The notes under the pieces are model-generated. The model was given only the letters and a program-made list of their open reading frames with translations. It was not told where the DNA came from and ran no database searches. A DNA stretch of 64,000 nucleotides from contig DXIX01000006.1 of NCBI GenBank assembly GCA_019112635.1, positions 1 to 64,000 on the forward strand, given 5' to 3'. Shown here in pieces: positions 1 through 8,447 of the stretch. Numbering within the stretch: position 1 is the stretch's first letter; each line of letters starts with the position of its first letter. Both the position numbers and the translations under genes were made by a program. This DNA comes from Candidatus Blautia intestinigallinarum. Its GTDB lineage: Bacteria > Bacillota > Clostridia > Lachnospirales > Lachnospiraceae.

Positions 1-118
1 TCAGAGCATTGCTTTTGTGTGCTGTCAAGGGTGGCGTAAGCTGCCATCAAATATCATATCTGCGATTTTCAAGATTCAATTTGAGCCTATTTCTTAGGCT
101 CCATTTTTTCATAACTCA
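1..118. mobile_element. Probable terminus of an insertion sequence
   Basis: No gene is visible here, and this stretch abruptly replaces the rest of pelG. It contains a 7-bp hairpin (GAGCCTA at 83-89, TAGGCTC at 95-101) followed on the plus strand by a T run, as at the 3' end of a transposase gene. The border runs through AACTCATTTGACACTACC. Family and inverted repeat cannot be established because the other end lies outside the window. A deletion joint or assembly edge is the alternative. Confidence 0.4.
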
Positions 119-469
119 TTTGACACTACCCACCAGCATGATGGAACAGCTTCCATAAAAAGACGGCATAATCTTCTCTGTCTTTTCTTCATATAGCATG
201 TCGGAGATATGCCTGGTGACTGTCATGTTGAACCAGCTGGTGACTGTCAAAGACGCCAGAAGGCAATACGTAATCATACAATTCAACAGTTCCCGGTCAT
301 GGGCATCCATCCCCGCAAGCCTGGCAGCCAGGCTCATTCCCGCCAGAAGAATAACGCCCAGAATCATGGGACCGGCACAGATAATCCCCGCATATCCATA
401 AGCTCTGCAAAGAGAGAAAACTCCTTTTTGACTGAACAGCCTTTTCAGACTGAATCCGATTCCTGCCAT
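116..469 (-). pseudogene. pelG: PelG, N-terminal fragment (Pel exopolysaccharide flippase), truncated
   Basis: PelG is a polytopic membrane protein of the Pel system, thought to export the polymer together with PelD, PelE and PelF. The 117 residues match the typical PelG start (MAGIGFSLKRLF, then a first helix around 25-50 and a second around 65-85), but the family is normally over 400 residues. The frame ends at a stop just after SCSIMLVG, where sequence unrelated to PelG begins. The start overlaps the end of pelF by 25 nt and follows GAGGTG at 8-nt spacing, so it was translationally coupled. The rest of the gene may lie beyond an inserted element to the left, so the locus is probably disrupted here, but this cannot be confirmed from the window. 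Confidence 0.75.
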
Positions 470-1869
470 CTTCGAAACACCTCGTCATATACTTGTTGAT
501 AACTGTGAATCATATCTTCATGGCGAAAATATTGCTCCACCCGTTTTCTTGCTGTAATTCCCATCTGATATCTTTCCCGGGGATGAGTACACATCCGTTC
601 CATAGCATTGCAAAGTTCCTCCCGGAACATCGGAGGCACGCAAATTCCCGCCTCCCCCAGCTCATCGCCTCTCATACCATGGATCAACTGCCGGCAGCAC
701 CCCACATCTGTCACTACACAGGGCCGTCCGGCGGCAAAAGATTCCAGCACAGCCAGCGGCAGCCCCTCGGAAATGCTGCAAAGAACCGTGAAATCAAATT
801 TTTGCAGATATTCCTGTGTATTGACTGTCCCCAGAAAATAAATATCCTCTGTCCCCAACTGTTTTGCCAGATCATAACATTCCTTGGCATACTCCTTGTC
901 ATCCGCAGGCCCCGCAATGTGAAGTCTGGCATTTGGGATCCGCTCTTTCAACTGGGAAAACGCATAGAGAAGCGTCTTCACATCTTTAATCGGAGAAATT
1001 CGAAGCACCGCCCCGATATCCACATAGCCATTTTCTTTTTTCGCCGGGATCTTCGAGAAAACTTCATAGTGAATCCCATTGGGAATGTAACGGCATTTCT
1101 CTCTGTCACATCCCATCTCCACCTGGATTTCCAAAGCCCGGTCAAACAGACTGGTAATCATAGAAGCTTTCTCATAAGCTCCATTGGACAACATATAAAA
1201 GAAACGGACCCATGTCCTTTTAAATGCCGGCAGTACCCACCCGGCACGGATAATCTCCTCTTCCCTCTCCCGGGTATAAATTCCATGTTCACTAATCTCG
1301 TAAGGAACATGGTACACATAGCTTCCCAGCCTCGCCAGTATTCCGCTGTATCCGGTGGCGATGGCGTGGTACATATCTGCTTTTGGGACATCAGACCGCA
1401 GCACATACAGGACCGGAAGCAGCATGGATCTGACCGTATGAAAGAAATCCGAAAAACTGGTATAAGGATACTCCTTCCTGCAGATTTCTGTCAGAATCTC
1501 CAGAAATTCCTCACTCATGAGAAACGCAACTGGGGATATCCCCCTGTCATGGTACATCCGAAACAACAGCTCCCAATCTGGATTTCCGCAATTGATAAAT
1601 TCCCTGAGTGCCTGTATTTCTTCCTGCTGAAAACGGTATTTCTCTCTGGCATATCTCATGGACAGTGCTTCATCCAGAAAAAGTTCCCGCACCTCCACCA
1701 CATTGTCTGGCACTTCGTACTTAAACTGTCCCCTGGTACTTGCGTCCGCGCCCACTGCCCACACTATGAACTCATGCTGGGGCATGGCCTTCATATACTG
1801 GTGGATCCAGCTGGAGACGCCTCCGGTCACATAGGGATAACATCCCTCCAGTATCACACAGATTCTCAT
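445..1869 (-). CDS. pelF: PelF, family 4 glycosyltransferase of Pel polysaccharide synthesis
   Basis: This is a predicted cytosolic GT-B glycosyltransferase that uses a UDP-sugar (UDP-GalNAc/GlcNAc in characterised Pel systems) to polymerise Pel. At 474 residues it has the usual PelF length. The N-terminus carries the glycine-rich GGVSSW motif near residue 16, the PelF-like EHGIYTRER motif sits around residue 193, and the retaining-GT4 EX7E motif (EGLPLAVLE) lies near 367-375. The gene has an AAAGGA ribosome site and lies 13 nt behind the deacetylase gene, in the order pelD-E-A-F-G described for Gram-positive Pel clusters. The enzyme looks intact although its partner pelG is broken. Confidence 0.9.
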   Translation of the reverse strand: MRICVILEGCYPYVTGGVSSWIHQYMKAMPQHEFIVWAVGADASTRGQFKYEVPDNVVEVRELFLDEALSMRYAREKYRFQQEEIQALREFINCGNPDWELLFRMYHDRGISPVAFLMSEEFLEILTEICRKEYPYTSFSDFFHTVRSMLLPVLYVLRSDVPKADMYHAIATGYSGILARLGSYVYHVPYEISEHGIYTREREEEIIRAGWVLPAFKRTWVRFFYMLSNGAYEKASMITSLFDRALEIQVEMGCDREKCRYIPNGIHYEVFSKIPAKKENGYVDIGAVLRISPIKDVKTLLYAFSQLKERIPNARLHIAGPADDKEYAKECYDLAKQLGTEDIYFLGTVNTQEYLQKFDFTVLCSISEGLPLAVLESFAAGRPCVVTDVGCCRQLIHGMRGDELGEAGICVPPMFREELCNAMERMCTHPRERYQMGITARKRVEQYFRHEDMIHSYQQVYDEVFRRWQESDSV

Positions 1870-1882
1870 ATTTTCATCCTTT

Positions 1883-3742
1883 TCATCTGATTTTCAGATC
1901 AATTGTCTCTTTTGTCGCCCGCAAAAGATAGAGATCCCCAGAAAGCTCCTGAATCTCTCCGCCTTCTGCTTCCACGGAAGTTCCCGCATTGATTCTTACC
2001 ATCATCCAGGCTTCCTGACTGAAGCCGCCCAGAGTAAGACGCATTCCTTCTTTGGTATACTCCCTTCTCACCTGCAGATCATCGTAAGTCTGCACTGCGG
2101 CTGCCAGCTCTGTACCAGTCAAATTACGAATCTCTGGCGCCGATGTATACAGCCATTTCATATAATCAGACAGACGATGATGCATCTCTTTCCATCCCAA
2201 TTCGGCTCCCCGGTCCACATCCAACACATCGTCCGGATGCTGAAAATGTGTATTCACAAAATGAAAATTCAACTCTGAGAGAGCCACCATCTGCATATAT
2301 TCGTCGAGAATATAGCCGGATATAATCCGGGGAGTCTCAATCATGCCATCTTTCGCAACCTCAAATTCCTGTTCATAGGCAATATTTTCACCGTCCGGGA
2401 GATAGACACTTGCAATGGTCTGAACTTTGGTCTTTTCTCTGAGCATCCTGCGTCCTTCCGAAGACAGAATGTTGGACGGCGGTACATAGACCCGGAATTC
2501 TTCCCTTGGAAAAAGCTGACTGCAGAACCGTTCAAGCTCTTCCATAGATGCCGCCATATCCTCATAGCTCTCCCATAATTTGTAAGAATCATATTCTCCT
2601 TTATAATCAAAGCCCAAAAGACACAATGGCATGTGATTATAACCGTGAAAACCAATCTCGCCTCCCTGCCCCAGCAGCATATTGCCAAAATACCGGAACC
2701 GCCGGGTGTCGTCATTTTTCTCAAAGGGGGCCTTTGTCTCATCAGAATACTGTTCAATCACAAGTCCTGTGTAACGCAGCCCATATTTTTCCCCAAGATT
2801 ATAAATATCGTTCCACCATACATTTGTATAAAAGTCTGCGATATCCATATCATAATCACGCCGGATATACTGACTGTCCCCTCCGGGAACGGGAGAGGGA
2901 AAATCATCAATGTAAAATGTGGACGCATTGATCACCGGATAGGCACAGACATCTCCCAGAAGACTGTAGGACGCCGCATAAAATCCCCGGTATCCTTTTT
3001 CCAGATAACCAAGGTTGTCCACTACCACCTCTCCCTCGCCCAAAGAATATTTCCAGATCAGAGGAACCGGGTGTTCCCCTGTCGACTCCAGGTAAACTTC
3101 ACATTTCTCCGACAGCCGTGCTGTCAGAGAAGATTCATAAGGATCCGTAATTTCATAGTCTTTTTCCTGACCGCCCAACATAAAATCCCTGGTAAAATGC
3201 ACACCGGAAACCCGTGCATAATTATTTCCCAGCTGCCGGATACCAAACTGACTGCTGACACTTTGAAAGCTTCCGTTTACTTCCGGCGGATACAAAAGCA
3301 TCAATCCGCCGCCTTCTCTCACCCAGTCAAAAATTTCCAGAATTTCTCCACCCAGAAGATTCAGATGTGTCATAGACAGAATCACCGTCCGGTACTCTTT
3401 CCAGTCCACCTGAGAAGCCTCCACAACCTCACAGGTATCATAGGAAATCTTCATCTGTCCCAGAACAGCTTCCATTAATTCCAGTCCAACTCTGCCGTTC
3501 GCATCATCTTCCCACAAAATCACAGACTCAGCCGTCAGGCTGACCTTTGGTTTTGCCGCTGTCTCTACCGCTTCTGGCCGCATCAGCCGCTCCTGACTTT
3601 CATAAGTCACATTGCCCTGAGCAAGACACAGAGCAACTGTCAGCATGACGAAGACAAGTGCAATTCCCAACATCCGTCGAAAACGAAATTTTGTCAGTAA
3701 ATCAAGTCTTTTTTCACTCTTTTTGTGTCTCCTCTTCCTCAC
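1883..3742 (-). CDS. pelA: PelA-type membrane-anchored polysaccharide deacetylase (DUF2194)
   Basis: The protein is predicted to de-N-acetylate the Pel polymer outside the membrane. Basic residues 1-24 and a hydrophobic segment at about 25-43 form an uncleaved signal anchor. A Rossmann-like region (about 60-260) is followed by a CE4-like deacetylase domain with FYIDDFPSP (metal-binding Asp pair), EIGFHGYNH (HxxxH), a YVPPSN loop and FVNTHFQHPDD. No glycoside hydrolase domain is visible, unlike PelA of Pseudomonas. The start is a GTG that overlaps the upstream pelE end by 29 nt; no better start is seen upstream of the membrane anchor. The family assignment rests on motifs and operon position. 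Confidence 0.82.
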   Translation of the reverse strand: MRKRRHKKSEKRLDLLTKFRFRRMLGIALVFVMLTVALCLAQGNVTYESQERLMRPEAVETAAKPKVSLTAESVILWEDDANGRVGLELMEAVLGQMKISYDTCEVVEASQVDWKEYRTVILSMTHLNLLGGEILEIFDWVREGGGLMLLYPPEVNGSFQSVSSQFGIRQLGNNYARVSGVHFTRDFMLGGQEKDYEITDPYESSLTARLSEKCEVYLESTGEHPVPLIWKYSLGEGEVVVDNLGYLEKGYRGFYAASYSLLGDVCAYPVINASTFYIDDFPSPVPGGDSQYIRRDYDMDIADFYTNVWWNDIYNLGEKYGLRYTGLVIEQYSDETKAPFEKNDDTRRFRYFGNMLLGQGGEIGFHGYNHMPLCLLGFDYKGEYDSYKLWESYEDMAASMEELERFCSQLFPREEFRVYVPPSNILSSEGRRMLREKTKVQTIASVYLPDGENIAYEQEFEVAKDGMIETPRIISGYILDEYMQMVALSELNFHFVNTHFQHPDDVLDVDRGAELGWKEMHHRLSDYMKWLYTSAPEIRNLTGTELAAAVQTYDDLQVRREYTKEGMRLTLGGFSQEAWMMVRINAGTSVEAEGGEIQELSGDLYLLRATKETIDLKIR

Positions 3743-4616
3743 TCCAAAACGCCAGTTCCTTTCTCCCTTTTGAAGTCAGATAAATCTCCCTTTCTTTGAT
3801 CAGACACAGCATCTTGTCAATACCCTGCCTGTCTTTTTTCGCCGCACAATACTGAATCTGAAGGAGATATCCATCCTCCTGGTCTTTCCATTTTGACAGA
3901 ATATGCGCAATCTCCCGGCGCGCCTCCTCATATGCGCCGATTTCCAGATCGGTTCTTGCCTTTTCACTCCAGAGACTTAATTTCTCTGGTTTTCTCCTGA
4001 GTTTTTCCCCCAGCATCCGGCTGTATATCTTCCGTTTTAACTTCCGGTCATTGCCCTCAGCAATGCCGCTGGACAGATATCTGTCCAGCACTTTCAGATA
4101 CTCATCGATGACATCCCCATCATCTGCGTCCTGACTCAGTCGCCACTCCAGCTCCTGAAACTGCAGTTCGTATTTTTTCTGCAGTTCCGCAAGGGCAGTG
4201 ACCGCATAATGAACCACTTCTGTATCGTCATTCATCCGTGCTTCTTTCAGCTGTTCCACGTAATCATTGGGATCCGCATACATCACTTCCATCATCAGTT
4301 CCCGGCGGGTGACCGGACTATTGATCAACAGCGCCTCCTCCAGAGGAACTACCTGATCTTCCATCGGATCATCCTCCACCAGAATACTCTTATACACCGC
4401 ATCATTGATCTTCAGCTTTTCAATCCCCACTTCCTCTGTGACTGTCTGATCTCCTCTGGTACGAATCTCCAGCACCAGCATCGCTGCCACTCCCCAGACC
4501 GGCACCATACAGACCAGCGGCATCACAGAATCTGCGCATTTCAGTATGGACATCTGAATCAGTATATACACCAGAACACACACGGCCACATGTAAAATCA
4601 AAAAAACAAAAATCAA
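3714..4616 (-). CDS. pelE: PelE-like membrane protein with helical repeats
   Basis: Two adjacent hydrophobic helices (about residues 1-20 and 28-48) are followed by roughly 250 residues of charged helical sequence compatible with TPR-like repeats, which is the PelE architecture. In known systems PelE sits in the inner-membrane complex with PelD and PelG. The start is a TTG with only a weak purine-rich site upstream, 23 nt after the pelD stop, so translation may depend on coupling. A downstream TTG is an alternative start. Sequence similarity alone is weak for this family, and position between pelD and pelA carries much of the assignment. Confidence 0.7.
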   Translation of the reverse strand: MIFVFLILHVAVCVLVYILIQMSILKCADSVMPLVCMVPVWGVAAMLVLEIRTRGDQTVTEEVGIEKLKINDAVYKSILVEDDPMEDQVVPLEEALLINSPVTRRELMMEVMYADPNDYVEQLKEARMNDDTEVVHYAVTALAELQKKYELQFQELEWRLSQDADDGDVIDEYLKVLDRYLSSGIAEGNDRKLKRKIYSRMLGEKLRRKPEKLSLWSEKARTDLEIGAYEEARREIAHILSKWKDQEDGYLLQIQYCAAKKDRQGIDKMLCLIKEREIYLTSKGRKELAFWSEEEETQKE

Positions 4617-4639
4617 ATCCCAACCTGCTTTCTCATCTG

Positions 4640-6778
4640 TCAGTTCATCTCTTCCACAATCTGATAGTTCATTCCCTTACTCTGCAGACGTTCTCCCACC
4701 ACCGCTAAATTGGCAGCATTCATCTGCACAAGCAGAAGATATATATTTCCCTTCTCGTCCATTCCGATGACATCGCTGGCGCGGATCATCCCTGCCAGCT
4801 GTTCGTTGACTCTGACCTTATCACGATCCTCAAACCGAAGCAGTACATAGTCCGCCACTCCTTCTTCTTTCATAGCAGACTGAACACGGAGAATCTGACG
4901 AAGCCGTTCCGGATACACAAGATTTGTCCCCGGATAGAAATTCCGTTCACGGGCAAGCTCTTCATACTCCACAGCCCGCAAAAAAGCAGTCTGCACCAAC
5001 CCACACAGAATTTTGAAAATATTCATGTAATGCATTCCATATTGATCCAGACTGACTTCCTGAATCGTCACCAGCAAGACCATGGAATCTCCCCGGAAAA
5101 TTCCGCAGGCGTACATCGGCATTCCCGGAATCATCTCCGTATTTTTCCATACCTGGCCCCGATTTACCGCCTCATACAAACTTTTGTAGTCTTCAATCCG
5201 GATGGACTTAGTCAATCTGGTCAGAAGGTTGTTGGAACAGACCGCAAGCCTTCCATACCTCTGCCAGGAATCCAGGGTATAAATGGCAATCTCATGATTT
5301 TCCAGAATATCCTCCAGAACTTTAAGTCCCTCGAAAAAAATCCTGTCCGGCAGCTCGCTGTCCAATTTCTGAACAGCGTCAAAAATTTTCCCAAAACTGT
5401 CTTTGAATCCCAGGATCTGTTTTTTGTATTCCTCTTTATTTTGGATTGCTCCATGGTAAACCTGGTCTAAAAAACGATATTTATCTCTTAACAGGGCATA
5501 TTCCTGCCGTAGATACCGAAGGGCATCTTCTTTTTTATTCGATACATATCCGGTAATGGAACCGGCCATGAAATAAATAGCAAAAGGAATCCAATTCCCG
5601 ATATTATAAAACAAAGCCGTGCCGTTCATGCCCATTTGCAGATATCCCCGGACAAGCGCCAGACACTCTAGAAATGCGGCCAGCAATCCCATTCGCATGC
5701 CGTGGATGGTCCCCATCATGACGATGAAAAACAGACGGACATCCACAAATCGAAAATAGACATCCTCCGAAGTAAAATGGCTGATACCCTCTGCCACAAG
5801 AAAAAACAAAATTAATTCCACATATCGGAAAACTCCATCACCTGCTTTGGCGAGCAACCGATGCACGCATGAAAGAAATCCTCCTTTTTCCTGTACAATT
5901 TCCCGGAGAAACAGCTGATAACAGACTCCCACATCTTCCATGACATTTTCCTTGGGCACAAATCCATACTGTCTGCGAAGTTCCCGGGAATAACCTGGAA
6001 TTTCTGTATAATAAGGAAATTTTTCGTATCGAATTTCCAGATCCGGACTTAACCTTTTCAAAATATTCTCCAAATCCCCATAGGTATAGGAATAGCCGCT
6101 TGTCACACAGTAAACTCTGCTCTCATCATCTTCTTTCTCACTGATTTGCAGCATCAGCTCTGTCAAATCCATCAATGTGAGAAAATTAACCGGAGTTTCT
6201 CTCTGATAGGGAAATACCAGCTTCTTGCCTTCGTAGATCCTGTGAAAAATCTTTCCAAGAAAATTACAGTCATTGAGATCATCCGTCAGATAAGGAAGCT
6301 GCAACACCACCGTACACACCTTACTTTTCTTCATAAAATAAGTACACATCTCTTCCATCTGAGCTGCCAGGAAACTCCTTCCTGTTCCATACTCTCTGTT
6401 TGAAAATCTGTCATCCTCCGGATCCCTCAAAAGATAATTCCGGCTGTCAATCGTCGAGAACACCACCAGCTTGTCCACCTGTGATTTCTCACATGCCTCC
6501 ATAACCTGCTCCAACTGCTGTATCTCTCCGTACATTCCCTCTCCGCCATCGGCATATCCACTCACATAATAGACCGCACGGAAACTATATACGTCAAACA
6601 ACTGCCGAAATTTTTCTTCCCCTGGCTTCGTCTCATAGACGGACAGATTTTTTTGTCTGCCAAGATCTGTCTGCCCGGCAAGAACCACTTTACATTCTTC
6701 TGTGAGCAGAAAAATTGCTTCTTTTGTAAATAACTTGATATTTCCACAAATTAAAATTTCTAACGTTTTTCCATTCAT
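4640..6778 (-). CDS. pelD: PelD-like c-di-GMP receptor with an N-terminal SDR/epimerase-like domain
   Basis: Four parts are visible. Residues 1 to about 270 resemble an NAD-dependent epimerase/SDR fold (YYVSGYADGG, VDKLVVFSTIDSRNY). Several hydrophobic helices lie at about 310-425, followed by a coiled-coil linker and a GAF-like region at about 450-590. The C-terminus (about 600-712) is a degenerate GGDEF domain. In the last part the GGDEF signature is lost (EKGNI), but RASD at 666-669 sits exactly where the c-di-GMP-binding I-site RxxD belongs. By analogy with PelD it should bind c-di-GMP and switch on Pel synthesis. It is the first gene of the operon. No clear ribosome site precedes the ATG. 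Confidence 0.8.
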   Translation of the reverse strand: MNGKTLEILICGNIKLFTKEAIFLLTEECKVVLAGQTDLGRQKNLSVYETKPGEEKFRQLFDVYSFRAVYYVSGYADGGEGMYGEIQQLEQVMEACEKSQVDKLVVFSTIDSRNYLLRDPEDDRFSNREYGTGRSFLAAQMEEMCTYFMKKSKVCTVVLQLPYLTDDLNDCNFLGKIFHRIYEGKKLVFPYQRETPVNFLTLMDLTELMLQISEKEDDESRVYCVTSGYSYTYGDLENILKRLSPDLEIRYEKFPYYTEIPGYSRELRRQYGFVPKENVMEDVGVCYQLFLREIVQEKGGFLSCVHRLLAKAGDGVFRYVELILFFLVAEGISHFTSEDVYFRFVDVRLFFIVMMGTIHGMRMGLLAAFLECLALVRGYLQMGMNGTALFYNIGNWIPFAIYFMAGSITGYVSNKKEDALRYLRQEYALLRDKYRFLDQVYHGAIQNKEEYKKQILGFKDSFGKIFDAVQKLDSELPDRIFFEGLKVLEDILENHEIAIYTLDSWQRYGRLAVCSNNLLTRLTKSIRIEDYKSLYEAVNRGQVWKNTEMIPGMPMYACGIFRGDSMVLLVTIQEVSLDQYGMHYMNIFKILCGLVQTAFLRAVEYEELARERNFYPGTNLVYPERLRQILRVQSAMKEEGVADYVLLRFEDRDKVRVNEQLAGMIRASDVIGMDEKGNIYLLLVQMNAANLAVVGERLQSKGMNYQIVEEMN

Positions 6779-6834
6779 ATGTTTTTAATATTGCATTTAA
6801 TTGGCTGAATTATCGGATCGAAAAAAGTAATTTT

Positions 6835-6863
6835 ATTATAAATGTATTTTAGTTGCAATTCAA
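6835..6863 (-). promoter_or_regulatory. Predicted promoter of the pel operon
   Basis: On the minus strand TTGAAT and TATAAT are separated by 17 nt, giving an untranslated leader of about 50 nt before pelD. The leader is too short to hold a c-di-GMP riboswitch, so c-di-GMP control should act on the PelD protein. Confidence 0.55.
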
Positions 6864-6904
6864 CAGGTATTTATGTACTAAAATGGTTTATTTTTTCTAT
6901 AATA

Positions 6905-6927
6905 AAATTTACATTTTATGTAAATTT
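6905..6927. repeat. 10-bp-arm palindrome between pel and the tRNA genes
   Basis: AAATTTACAT and ATGTAAATTT are perfect inverted arms around TTT. It lies upstream of both the pel promoter and the divergent tRNA promoter and may be a regulator site. A similar TTTACATATGTAAA palindrome occurs at 32059-32072. Confidence 0.4.
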
Positions 6928-6931
6928 CCTC

Positions 6932-6960
6932 TTTAATTTTTCTTAGTACAGTGCTATAAT
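6932..6960 (+). promoter_or_regulatory. Predicted tRNA promoter
   Basis: TTTAAT and a perfect TATAAT are spaced by 17 nt, with the -10 box ending 9 nt before the first tRNA base. Confidence 0.5.
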
Positions 6961-6969
6961 ATCTGATAT

Positions 6970-7042
6970 GGGGCATTAGCGCAGTTGGGAGCGCGTAACA
7001 TTCGCATTGTTAAGGCCACGGGTTCGAATCCCGTATGCTCCA
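6970..7042 (+). tRNA. tRNA-Ala (anticodon CGC)
   Basis: The cloverleaf is complete: acceptor GGGGCAT/ATGCTCC (one G-U pair), D arm GCGC/GCGC, anticodon stem TAACA/TGTTA with loop TTCGCAT, and T arm ACGGG/CCCGT with TTCGAAT. The loop gives anticodon CGC, which reads GCG (Ala). The discriminator is A and CCA is not encoded. Confidence 0.92.
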
Positions 7043-7061
7043 TGGCCGTTTTATAGAATCC

Positions 7062-7135
7062 GGAAGCATAGCTCAGCTGGGATGAGCGTTCGCCTCACAC
7101 GCGAGAGGTCATGGGTTCGAGCCCCATTGCTTCCA
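7062..7135 (+). tRNA. tRNA-Val (anticodon CAC)
   Basis: Acceptor GGAAGCA/TGCTTCC, D arm GCTC/GAGC, anticodon stem TTCGC/GCGAG with loop CTCACAC, and T arm ATGGG/CCCAT. Anticodon CAC reads GTG (Val). CCA is not encoded. It is 19 nt behind tRNA-Ala and is probably co-transcribed with it. Confidence 0.92.
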
Positions 7136-7147
7136 CTCACAAAGAAA

Positions 7148-7186
7148 CAGCGTATCTGTGGAACTTCCGCAGATACGCTGTTTTTT
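7148..7186 (+). terminator. Intrinsic terminator of the tRNA operon
   Basis: The 11-bp arms CAGCGTATCTG and CAGATACGCTG, extended by GGAA/TTCC, are followed by six T. Confidence 0.88.
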
Positions 7187-7229
7187 GATCCCGGGAACGA
7201 TGCCCTCGTAATCAAAGATTGTTTTCTTT

Positions 7230-8447
7230 TCATCCTTCCAGTCCGGACAATATCTCTTTCACAGTTTTGGCAACTTTCACATTTTCCACATGAAAATCAC
7301 TCCAAGAGTTGTAGGCATCGATCCTCTCCTCATAAATCTGGGAAAGGGGCCGGCTTTGGGAAATAGGCCGGCCATCTATTTCTAATTGTCTCAAATCACG
7401 CTGAATAAAAACCACCTTTCCATTTTGCCGAAGGAGCTCCCAATTCTCAGGGCACACCACTACCCCGCCTCCCGTGGCAATCACCTGGCCTTTTTCTTTT
7501 GTAACTTGAGAAAGAATGGATGTCTCAATTTTTCGGAAACCTTCTTCTCCCACTTCCCGGAAAATATCCGGAATCTCCTTGCCCTCTGTCCGGACAATCT
7601 CCTGATCAATATCCACAAATTTTTTATTCAGACACTCAGCCAGCTTTTTCCCGACGGTAGTCTTTCCGCTTCCCGGCATCCCGATGATGCAGACATTGCT
7701 GACCTCCTGATACAGGTTCTTTCGAATCTCCTCCACTTTTTCATCTGGGATCTCCCTGTTCAGAAAAATCTCACAGGATTTTTTTGCCTGAGCCACCAGC
7801 ATGGAAAGCCCATCTATGTTCGGAATTCCCAGACGGTCTGCCATCAGCAGCAGTTTTGTCTTCAACGGATTATAAATCAAATCATAGACCGCCTCACAGC
7901 GCGGAAAACAGCTCAGATCAATGGCCGCTTCCCCTGTGTTCGGATACATTCCCAGCGGAGTCGTGTTTGCGATAATCTGTGCGTCATAATGTCTGGACAG
8001 ATTTTCATAGTTGTCCTCTCCTCTTCGGGATATCACCACAATTTTGTCTGCCCCTTCATCTTCCAAAGCCGCACGGACCGCCGGAGCCGCCCCTCCATTT
8101 CCCAGGATCAGCGCCTTTTTCCCTTTTACCTGAATTCCCAGCTTACGGACCATATAGCGGAAGCCATAGTAATCCGTGTTGTCTCCATACAGCTTTCCGT
8201 CCCGGTTGGCTATGGTATTGATACTACCAATCCTTCTGGCAAGTTCTGAGATTTCATCACAGAATTCGAACACAGTCTTCTTGTAGGGAATCGTCACATT
8301 CAGCCCCTGAAAATTCTTTTCCCTGAGAAAGCTTTCAACTTCTTTCGGTTTTTTCTCCACCAGCACATATTCATAGGAAGCAAGCTGGCTGTGTATCTGA
8401 GGAGAGAAGCTGTGTCCCAGCTTCTCTCCCAAAAGTCCGTAATTCAT
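7230..8447 (-). CDS. aroE/aroK: Bifunctional shikimate dehydrogenase-shikimate kinase
   Basis: The protein reduces 3-dehydroshikimate to shikimate with NADPH and then phosphorylates it to shikimate 3-phosphate. Residues 1 to about 245 are AroE (GHSFSP substrate motif, NVTIPYKK with the catalytic Lys, NTDYYGF, and GNGGAAPAV for the cofactor). From about 252 to the end is AroK, with Walker A GMPGSGKT, DIDQEI, and ATGGGVV. The two enzymes are normally separate, and the joint falls between complete domains, so this is a genuine fusion. The ATG overlaps the pheA stop by one base, and the gene is the last of the aromatic operon. Confidence 0.95.
   Translation of the reverse strand: MNYGLLGEKLGHSFSPQIHSQLASYEYVLVEKKPKEVESFLREKNFQGLNVTIPYKKTVFEFCDEISELARRIGSINTIANRDGKLYGDNTDYYGFRYMVRKLGIQVKGKKALILGNGGAAPAVRAALEDEGADKIVVISRRGEDNYENLSRHYDAQIIANTTPLGMYPNTGEAAIDLSCFPRCEAVYDLIYNPLKTKLLLMADRLGIPNIDGLSMLVAQAKKSCEIFLNREIPDEKVEEIRKNLYQEVSNVCIIGMPGSGKTTVGKKLAECLNKKFVDIDQEIVRTEGKEIPDIFREVGEEGFRKIETSILSQVTKEKGQVIATGGGVVVCPENWELLRQNGKVVFIQRDLRQLEIDGRPISQSRPLSQIYEERIDAYNSWSDFHVENVKVAKTVKEILSGLEG

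Noticed and set aside
493-1890. A 465-codon plus-strand frame opposite pelF
   Set aside because: It is the antisense shadow of a clear glycosyltransferase gene; the translation is His/Ser/Pro-rich with no domain.
6778-6863. c-di-GMP riboswitch before pelD
   Set aside because: The leader is only about 50 nt and lacks the GEMM core; control is more likely through PelD itself.
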